A DNA stretch of 46,679 nt. It comes from Oscillospiraceae bacterium (lineage in GTDB: Bacteria; Bacillota; Clostridia; Oscillospirales; Oscillospiraceae). The translations under genes and the position numbers were made by a program. Positions 40,782-46,679 of the stretch are shown piece after piece. The stretch is from positions 1-46,679 of the forward strand of contig JAFYAQ010000006.1 of NCBI GenBank assembly GCA_017540645.1, written 5' to 3'. The first letter of the stretch is position 1, and each line of letters opens with the position of its first letter. The notes under the pieces are model-generated. The model did not search any database and was not told the origin of the DNA. It was given only the letters and a program-made list of their open reading frames with translations.

Positions 40782-42905
40782 ATGAAAAACTATCTGGCGC
40801 ACAGCCCAACGACAGCGCATCCCGAGGGGCAGGCACTCAAAGACCATCTTGAGGGCGTGTCGGAGTTGTGCGCTGCATTCGGCCAGATGTTCGGAGCCGA
40901 AGCCGATGGAAGGCAGAGCGGTCTATACCATGATATCGGAAAATACAGCGACGCTTTTCAGAGACGGATCGGCGGAAGTAAAGAACAGGTGGATCATTCC
41001 TCCGCGGGGGCAATGCTGTTGTTTGAAAAGCGGAATCTACCGGCGGCCATGTGTATTGCCGGTCATCATGCGGGGCTTTCAGACATCGGAACAAAAAACG
41101 ATCTTGCTGACTCCTTCATGGCCCGGATCAATCATGCTCGCGCGGGCGGGATCGAGAACTGTGAGGCCTGGCGCCGTGAGCTTCCGGAAGGGATTCCCGT
41201 CGGAGGGAAAAACTCCCTCGGCCTGGATACGTATTTTTACACGAAGATGCTTTTTTCGGCGCTGACGGACGCAGACTGGCTGGATACGGAAGCATACTTC
41301 GAAAACCGCCCGTATGCCGAGAGAACCGTTGGCATGGACAAGCTCACGAAGATACTGGACGATTACATATCCCGGTGGAAGAACCCGGAGGGAGAGATAA
41401 ACCGCCGCCGATGCCGAATCCTGAAATCGGCGGTTGACCGTTCCACAGACGCTCCCGGCCTGTTCAGCATGACAGTGCCCACCGGCGGTGGGAAAACAAT
41501 TTCTTCCATGGCTTTTGCGCTCCACCATGCCTCTCAGCACGGAAAGCGCCGGATTATTTACGTGATTCCTTATTGCTCCATTTTGGAGCAGACCCAGGGC
41601 GTTTTTGATGATATTTTCGGGAAAGGGGTCATCACGGCTCACTATTCCGGCGCGGAGTATTCTGCCGCGGAAAACGAAGAAGACAGACGAGTCTTTTCTG
41701 CGGAAAACTGGGAGGCGCCGATCATTCTGACCACAGCCGTTCAGTTCTTTGAATCACTATATTCGAATAAGCCGGGGAAAAATCGGAAGCTTCACAACGT
41801 GGCTCAGAGTGTCATTGTATTCGATGAAGCCCAGATGCTTCCGGTACCATTTCTTCGTCCCTGTCTCGGAGCGATCTGCCAGTTGGTACAGCATTACGGC
41901 TGCTCAGCGGTCCTGTGTACGGCTACCCAGCCTGCCCTCGGCCCTTTGCTGGACAAGCTCCTTCCCGGCGTCTCTGTACGGGAGCTTTGCCCGGATCCGG
42001 AGAATATGTATCAGGCTTTTCGCCGGGTACGGTATGTGGACGATGGAACGCTGACGGATGAAGAGCTTGTTTCCTGGCTGCAGAGGCGAAGGCAGGCGTT
42101 GTGCGTCGTAAACAGCCGCCGCCAGGCCCAGGAGCTATACAACGCCCTTGGGACAAAAGAAGGCAGCTACCATCTGTCCACCTTGATGACACCCGATCAC
42201 CGCAGAAATGTCCTTCAGGAGATCCGGGAACGACTGCGGAGCGGACAGGACTGCCGGGTGATCTCCACCAGCCTGATCGAGGCCGGGGTGGATGTGGATT
42301 TTCCCGAGGTGTTCCGCGCACTGGCCGGACTGGACTCCATCATTCAATCCGGGGGACGCTGTAACCGGGAGGGAAAGCGACCGGCAGGGGAGAGTCTGGT
42401 CCATGTTTTCCGCACGGCTTCCAAACCGCCCCGCACCATAGAGCAGAACATTAGTGCGGCGGAACATACGCTCCGGCGCTTTTCACAGCCGGACGCACCG
42501 GAAGCGATCTATGAGTATTTTCGCTTTCTTCTATACACTTTGAAACCGGAACAGCAGCTGGATAGAGAGCAGATCCTGGAAAACGCCGGGAAGCTGCGTT
42601 TCCAAACCGTGTCGGATGCCTTTCGGCTGATCGACGGGGCAGATCACACGGTTTATATCCCCATCGGAGAGGGAGAACGGCTGATAGAGGATCTCCGGCA
42701 GTATGGGCCGGACCGTCGCCTGCTGCGGCAGCTGGGTCCATACGGAGTCACCGTATATCGCCCGCATTTCGTACGGCTTCGGGAGATGGGGGCTTTGGAG
42801 CTCGTATCGGAGAACGCGGGGATCCTTCTGGATCTGAAGCTCTATTCCCCGGACACGGGGCTTTCATTGGAAATCGAAAAGCAAAACCAAGGGATTTTTA
42901 TATAA
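40782..42905 (+). CDS. cas3: CRISPR-associated helicase/nuclease Cas3, type I-C (HD N-terminal)
   Basis: A 707-residue effector nuclease-helicase recruited by Cascade to unwind and degrade target DNA. HD residues are visible at His22 (KDHLEGV), His50-Asp51 (LYHDIGKY) and His95-His96 (AGHHAGL). The helicase has Walker A TVPTGGGKT (Lys238), the DEAQ box (348-351), STSLIEAGVDVDFPEVF and QSGGRCNREG. All catalytic parts look intact and length is in the Cas3 range. It is the first gene of the cas operon; cas5c follows 22 bases after the stop. Confidence 0.95.
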   Translation: MKNYLAHSPTTAHPEGQALKDHLEGVSELCAAFGQMFGAEADGRQSGLYHDIGKYSDAFQRRIGGSKEQVDHSSAGAMLLFEKRNLPAAMCIAGHHAGLSDIGTKNDLADSFMARINHARAGGIENCEAWRRELPEGIPVGGKNSLGLDTYFYTKMLFSALTDADWLDTEAYFENRPYAERTVGMDKLTKILDDYISRWKNPEGEINRRRCRILKSAVDRSTDAPGLFSMTVPTGGGKTISSMAFALHHASQHGKRRIIYVIPYCSILEQTQGVFDDIFGKGVITAHYSGAEYSAAENEEDRRVFSAENWEAPIILTTAVQFFESLYSNKPGKNRKLHNVAQSVIVFDEAQMLPVPFLRPCLGAICQLVQHYGCSAVLCTATQPALGPLLDKLLPGVSVRELCPDPENMYQAFRRVRYVDDGTLTDEELVSWLQRRRQALCVVNSRRQAQELYNALGTKEGSYHLSTLMTPDHRRNVLQEIRERLRSGQDCRVISTSLIEAGVDVDFPEVFRALAGLDSIIQSGGRCNREGKRPAGESLVHVFRTASKPPRTIEQNISAAEHTLRRFSQPDAPEAIYEYFRFLLYTLKPEQQLDREQILENAGKLRFQTVSDAFRLIDGADHTVYIPIGEGERLIEDLRQYGPDRRLLRQLGPYGVTVYRPHFVRLREMGALELVSENAGILLDLKLYSPDTGLSLEIEKQNQGIFI

Positions 42906-42927
42906 ACAGGAAAGGAAGTGAAAGAAT

Positions 42928-43581
42928 TTGTCTTTTAGCGTTGAGGTGTGGGGAGACTATGCTCTCTTTACACGACCGGAGATGAAGGTAGAACGTGTCA
43001 GCTACGATGTCATGACGCCGTCCGCCGCCAGGGGCCTTTTGGAAGCGATCTATTGGCACCCCGGTATGCGCTGGATCATTGACCGGATCTATGTCCTGCA
43101 GCCGATCCGCTTTACCAACATCCGCCGGAACGAAGTCTCGGCTACTCTGTCGGCTGCGAAGGCCAGAGCAGCCATGACCGGCGGAGAAACAGACCTTTAT
43201 ATCAACACGAAAGACACGATCCAGCAGCGCGCCGCCATGGTACTGCAGGACGTCCGCTATGTGATCGAGGCGCATTTTGTCCTGACCGACAAGGCGTCGC
43301 CAGGGGACAACCCGGGGAAATTCTGCGATATCATACGGCGTCGGCTGGAAAAGGGCCAGTGTTATCATCAGCCCTGCTTTGGGACCCGGGAATTCCCCGC
43401 TCATTTCCGGGCCTGGCAGGGAGACGAGCCCCGGACGGCTTATCCCGGGGAGGATCGGGAACTGGGCTTCATGCTCTATGACATGGACTACTCCGATCCG
43501 GAGAACATCCGCCCCCAGTTCTTCCGGGCGGCATTGCATAACGGCATCCTGGATGTGCGGGATTGTGAGGTGTTCCGATGA
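42928..43581 (+). CDS. cas5c: Type I-C Cascade subunit and crRNA endonuclease Cas5c (Cas5d)
   Basis: A 217-residue Cas5 of subtype I-C, which in this subtype processes pre-crRNA in place of Cas6. The start FSVEVWGDYALFTRPEMK and the following VERVSYDVMTPSAARGLLEA are hallmarks, as is the GTREFPAHF block near the C-terminus. Translation appears to begin at a TTG (42928) with AAGGAAG upstream. The stop overlaps the cas8c ATG by four bases. No separate cas6 is present, as expected for I-C. Confidence 0.95.
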   Translation: MSFSVEVWGDYALFTRPEMKVERVSYDVMTPSAARGLLEAIYWHPGMRWIIDRIYVLQPIRFTNIRRNEVSATLSAAKARAAMTGGETDLYINTKDTIQQRAAMVLQDVRYVIEAHFVLTDKASPGDNPGKFCDIIRRRLEKGQCYHQPCFGTREFPAHFRAWQGDEPRTAYPGEDRELGFMLYDMDYSDPENIRPQFFRAALHNGILDVRDCEVFR

Positions 43582-45326
43582 TACTGCAGGCTCTGGTGGA
43601 TCATTATGAGGAACTGGCCGCCCAGGACAAGATCGCCCGTCCGGGCTGGGCCAAGGTAAAAGTGTCCTGGGCCCTGGAGATCGACGAGAAGGGACAGCTT
43701 CTGGACGTGCTGCCGCTCCGGGAACCGAGCAAAGACGGAAAGAAAATGCTGCCGCGGGAAATGGAACTGCCGGCCCCGGTGAAGCGGTCGTCCGGCATTC
43801 AGCCTAATTTCGTCTGGGATAATGCAAGCTACATTCTGGGGCTGGACAACAAGGGAAAGGAAAAGCGGGCGCTGGAGTGCTTTGAAGCTTCCAGGACGCT
43901 GCATCTAAACCTGCTGGCTGCGGCGGACAGCCCGACGGCCCGAGCGGTGAAAGCTTTTTTTGCCGCCTGGGAGCCGGGGAAAGCCAATCAGATAGCGGCT
44001 TTCGCAGCCCACAGGGACGACCTTCTTGCGGGAGAAAACCTTTGCTTTCTCTATTCCGGTACATACGCGGCGGAAGACGATGAGATCCGCGCGGCATGGC
44101 AGAATGCCTACGAGGACATTGCGGAGGGAGACACTTCCCGCTGCCTCATTACCGGGAAGGAAACCGTCCCGGAGCTTGTCCATCCTGCCATCAAAAATGT
44201 TCGGGACGCCCAGTCCTCCGGTGCTGCTTTGGTGTCTTTCAATGCGCCGGCATTCTGTTCCTTTGGTAAAGAACAGAACGCCAACGCTCCCGTCAGCAAA
44301 TATGCCGCTTTCGCCTATACCAGCGCTCTGAACCATCTGCTGGCGGATCGGGATCATGTAAAGCTCATCGGCAACACCACGGTCGTGTATTGGGCAAAGG
44401 GCGCCGGAGAGCAGTACCAGGACGCCTTTGCCGATCTGCTGGATGGCGACAGCGTGAGCAATGAGGATCTGAACGCGCTGATGAAAAGCGTGGCGGAGGG
44501 AAAGCCTTATGTGTATGACGGCCTGCCGATCCGTCCGGAAAACGATTTTTATATCCTCGGCCTGTCCCCCAACGCGGCCCGCCTCTCCGTGCGTTTCTTT
44601 TACCGGCGCAGCTTCGGAAAGATCGTGAGCAATCTGCGGCGGCATTATGAGGATATCCGGATCGTTTCCGACGGCCGCAGCAAGGTTGACACGATCCCGC
44701 TTTGGGCGCTGCTGCGGGAAACCGTCAACACCAAAGCCAGCGATAAGAGCCCGCTGCCCCAGCTTGCGGGCGATGTGATGAAAAGCATGCTCGGCGGCGG
44801 ACGATACCCGGAAACGCTGCTGAACCAGACCATGCTCCGTATCCGCGCGGAACACGACATCAGCCGCGGCAAGGCCGGCATCATCAAGGCATATCTGATC
44901 CGCAATACCGAAAACCATCCCGACAGGGAATCCATCATGGAGGTGACCAAAGTGTCCTTAAATGCAGAAAGCGCCTATACCCCCTATATTCTCGGCCGTT
45001 TGTTTGCGGTGCTGGAAGGACTGCAGCAGGCGGCAAATCCCGGCATCAACGCTACGATCAAGGACCGCTTTTTCAATTCCGCCTGCGCCACTCCGGCCGC
45101 GGTCTTCCCGCTTTTGCTGCGGCTTTCCAACAGCCATTTGAAGAAGCTGGATACGGGCAAAGCGGTCTACTGGTCAAAGCAGATCGGAGAACTGAGCCAG
45201 AAGCTGGGCATGGAATTCCCGGCCCACCAGACGCTCCAGGAGCAGGGCTCCTTTATCCTCGGCTATTATCATCAGACCCAGAAACGATTTGAAAAGAAAA
45301 CAATTACCGATAAGGAGGAACAGTAA
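43578..45326 (+). CDS. cas8c: Type I-C Cascade large subunit Cas8c (Csd1)
   Basis: A 582-residue large subunit that recognises the PAM and helps hold target DNA. The N-terminus MILQALVDHYEELAAQD, the block GIQPNFVWDNASYILGLD and the later FYILGLSPNAARLSVRFFY are typical of Csd1. In subtype I-C an internal start in this gene usually also gives a Cas11c small subunit; a candidate start was not pinned down. It is coupled to cas5c by an ATGA overlap, and its stop is two bases before the cas7 ATG. Confidence 0.95.
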   Translation: MILQALVDHYEELAAQDKIARPGWAKVKVSWALEIDEKGQLLDVLPLREPSKDGKKMLPREMELPAPVKRSSGIQPNFVWDNASYILGLDNKGKEKRALECFEASRTLHLNLLAAADSPTARAVKAFFAAWEPGKANQIAAFAAHRDDLLAGENLCFLYSGTYAAEDDEIRAAWQNAYEDIAEGDTSRCLITGKETVPELVHPAIKNVRDAQSSGAALVSFNAPAFCSFGKEQNANAPVSKYAAFAYTSALNHLLADRDHVKLIGNTTVVYWAKGAGEQYQDAFADLLDGDSVSNEDLNALMKSVAEGKPYVYDGLPIRPENDFYILGLSPNAARLSVRFFYRRSFGKIVSNLRRHYEDIRIVSDGRSKVDTIPLWALLRETVNTKASDKSPLPQLAGDVMKSMLGGGRYPETLLNQTMLRIRAEHDISRGKAGIIKAYLIRNTENHPDRESIMEVTKVSLNAESAYTPYILGRLFAVLEGLQQAANPGINATIKDRFFNSACATPAAVFPLLLRLSNSHLKKLDTGKAVYWSKQIGELSQKLGMEFPAHQTLQEQGSFILGYYHQTQKRFEKKTITDKEEQ

Positions 45327-45328
45327 TC

Positions 45329-46225
45329 ATGTCCGAAGCGATCAAAAACAGATACGAATTTGTGCTGCTCTTTGATGTGGAGAACGGCAATCCCAACGGC
45401 GACCCCGATGCGGGCAACATGCCGCGCATTGATCCGGAGACCGGCTTTGGCATCGTGACCGATGTCTGCCTCAAGCGGAAGATCCGCAATTATGTGGAAA
45501 CGGTGAAAGAGGATACGCCCGGCTTTGGCATCTATATCAAAGAGGGTGTTCCCCTGAATACCAGCGACAAAAAGGCCCTGGCTTTCCTCGGCCTGGAAGA
45601 CAACAAGGATAAGGTCAAGGCCAAGAAAAAGGAAGACCCGGATCTCGATGCGAAGGTGCGGGACTTTATGTGCCGGAACTTCTTTGATATCCGGACCTTC
45701 GGCGCGGTGATGACCACCTTCACCAAAAACGCGCTGAACTGCGGTCAGGTACGGGGCCCGGTACAGCTCTCCTTTGCCCGCAGTGTGGATCCCATCGTTC
45801 CCCAGGAACTGACCATCACCCGCACGGCCATCACCACGGAAGCGGACGCCGAGAACAAAAAGACGGAAATGGGTCGGAAATACATCGTCCCCTACGGTCT
45901 CTACCGGGCCGAGGGCTATATCTCCGCCAATCTGGCCCGCAAGGTCACCGGCTTTTCCCAGGAGGATCTGGAACTCCTCTGGCAGGCGATCCTGAATATG
46001 TTTGAGATCGACCACGCCGCAGGCCGGGGCAAGATGGCCGTGCGGAAGCTCATCATCTTCCGGCATGACTCCGAGCTTGGCAACGCTCCGGCCCACAAGC
46101 TCTTTGACGCGGTGCGTGTCCGGCGCCTGGACGAGAGCAGCCCCGCCCGCTGCTTTGATGATTATGCCGTCACGGTGGACGAGGGAGCCGTTCCGGCGGG
46201 TGTGTCGGTAGAGTGCCGGGAGTGA
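45329..46225 (+). CDS. cas7: Type I-C Cascade backbone subunit Cas7 (Csd2)
   Basis: A 298-residue backbone subunit that binds the crRNA spacer. The N-terminal FVLLFDVENGNPNGDPDAGN with DVCLKRKIRNYV is diagnostic for Csd2, as are FDIRTFGAVM, GPVQLSFARSVDPI and GLYRAEGYISANLA. AAGGAGGAACAG is the ribosome site. The stop is only 16 bases before the first CRISPR repeat. In the canonical locus cas4, cas1 and cas2 would come next; here they do not. Confidence 0.96.
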   Translation: MSEAIKNRYEFVLLFDVENGNPNGDPDAGNMPRIDPETGFGIVTDVCLKRKIRNYVETVKEDTPGFGIYIKEGVPLNTSDKKALAFLGLEDNKDKVKAKKKEDPDLDAKVRDFMCRNFFDIRTFGAVMTTFTKNALNCGQVRGPVQLSFARSVDPIVPQELTITRTAITTEADAENKKTEMGRKYIVPYGLYRAEGYISANLARKVTGFSQEDLELLWQAILNMFEIDHAAGRGKMAVRKLIIFRHDSELGNAPAHKLFDAVRVRRLDESSPARCFDDYAVTVDEGAVPAGVSVECRE

Positions 46226-46241
46226 GTGTTCGTCTTGAAAC

Positions 46242-46679
46242 GTCTCGCCCCCCGCGGGGCGAGTGGGTTGAAATTTGTCCGTCTCCGGCACCGTCACCTG
46301 GCTGAGGCCGGTCTCGCCCCCCGCGGGGCGAGTGGGTTGAAATTGGGCACTCGGGAGACAACTGCTAAAATAATCATGGTCTCGCCCCCCGCGGGGCGAG
46401 TGGGTTGAAATACGGCGATTGCGGAGGCCGGTTATCAGCTATGGCGGTCTCGCCCCACGCGGGGCGAGTGGGTTGAAATGGCGGCGGCATGATGTGGCCC
46501 ATGATGATGGGCGGCGTCTCGCCCCCCGCGGGGCGAGGGGATTGAAATGATAATGGGCGTATTGTTTGCGCTCAATATTTGGGTCTCGCCCCATGCGGGG
46601 CGAGTGGATTGAAATCTGAGCAAACGACCGCATTGAGGGGGCTTCCAGGGGCTCGCCCCCCGCGGGGCGAGTGGGGTGA
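46242..46679 (+). CRISPR. Type I-C CRISPR array (seven repeats seen, last cut by window edge)
   Basis: The 33-base repeats start at 46242, 46311, 46379, 46447, 46516 and 46583; a partial one starts at 46650. Spacers are 36, 35, 35, 36, 34 and 34 bases (46275-46310, 46344-46378, 46412-46446, 46480-46515, 46549-46582, 46616-46649). Each repeat holds a stem CTCGCCCC/GGGGCGAG with a four-base loop, and complete repeats end in TTGAAAT, so crRNA is read on the plus strand. Repeats 1-3 are identical; 4-7 vary in the loop or the 3' part. Only 16 bases separate the array from cas7. Confidence 0.97.

Noticed and set aside
46226..46241. A CRISPR leader between cas7 and the first repeat
   Set aside because: Sixteen bases are too few for a leader, and no further repeat remnant is visible before 46242.
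46170..46633. Short minus-strand open frames across the CRISPR array
   Set aside because: They are translations of the repeat units (recurring PRGGRD-like peptide) and not genes.

Overview
The window looks like a chromosomal segment of a GC-rich gut Firmicute, probably a clostridial lineage near Oscillospiraceae. This is inferred from gene content (T-box, DegV, PepD, M18 aminopeptidase, free methionine sulfoxide reductase, clostridial flavodoxin and aldo/keto reductase families), AGGAGG-type ribosome sites and sigma-A promoters. No species can be named from sequence reading alone.

Layout. (1) 1-1807, minus strand: a polar amino-acid ABC importer with its own promoter; the ATPase runs off the left edge. 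(2) 1821-11843, minus strand: a tightly packed housekeeping operon read as prfA, a Sua5-CoaE fusion, M18 aminopeptidase, orphan sensor kinase, HtrA protease, pepD and mnmG, with a promoter at the prfA end and a terminator after mnmG. (3) 11887-12051: tRNA-Leu(CAA) with promoter and terminator. (4) About 12.05-28.9 kb: an accessory redox island. It opens with a gene-poor stretch of inverted repeats and then holds three regulated modules. A TetR module (12.4-19.8 kb) encodes two aldo/keto reductases, a flavin reductase, a cytoplasmic flavodoxin, a lipoprotein flavodoxin, a DUF4405 membrane protein, a relic FMN reductase, a DUF362 lipoprotein and a DUF318-type permease. A LysR module (19.8-22.3 kb) encodes a flavodoxin and an aldo/keto reductase. 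A second LysR module (25.5-28.9 kb) encodes a small protein, a dienelactone-hydrolase-like enzyme, an FMN reductase and a cyclophilin-like lipoprotein. Between the last two lies a minus-strand group: radical SAM protein, FMN reductase, DUF1801 protein and HAD phosphatase. (5) 29-34.6 kb: ATP-grasp enzyme with free methionine sulfoxide reductase, DegV, ThrH, two hypothetical proteins and a polysaccharide deacetylase. (6) 34.6-36.4 kb: a TrpB2-type tryptophan synthase beta chain behind a tryptophan T-box. (7) 36.4-40.5 kb: an Fe3+/2-aminoethylphosphonate-like ABC importer. (8) 40.7-46.7 kb: a type I-C CRISPR-Cas interference operon (cas3-cas5c-cas8c-cas7) that runs straight into a CRISPR array with no visible cas4-cas1-cas2 and no leader, cut by the right edge.

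How it works together. The island repeats one theme: NAD(P)H-linked carbonyl reduction plus flavodoxin-fold proteins, each module under a ligand-responsive regulator. Three products are predicted lipoproteins and two are integral membrane proteins, so part of the chemistry probably occurs outside the cytoplasmic membrane. The best candidates for something undescribed are this extracytoplasmic flavodoxin/DUF4405/DUF362/permease operon and the leaderless, adaptation-free I-C locus. Functions of the redox modules are inferred; no substrate can be read from the sequence.
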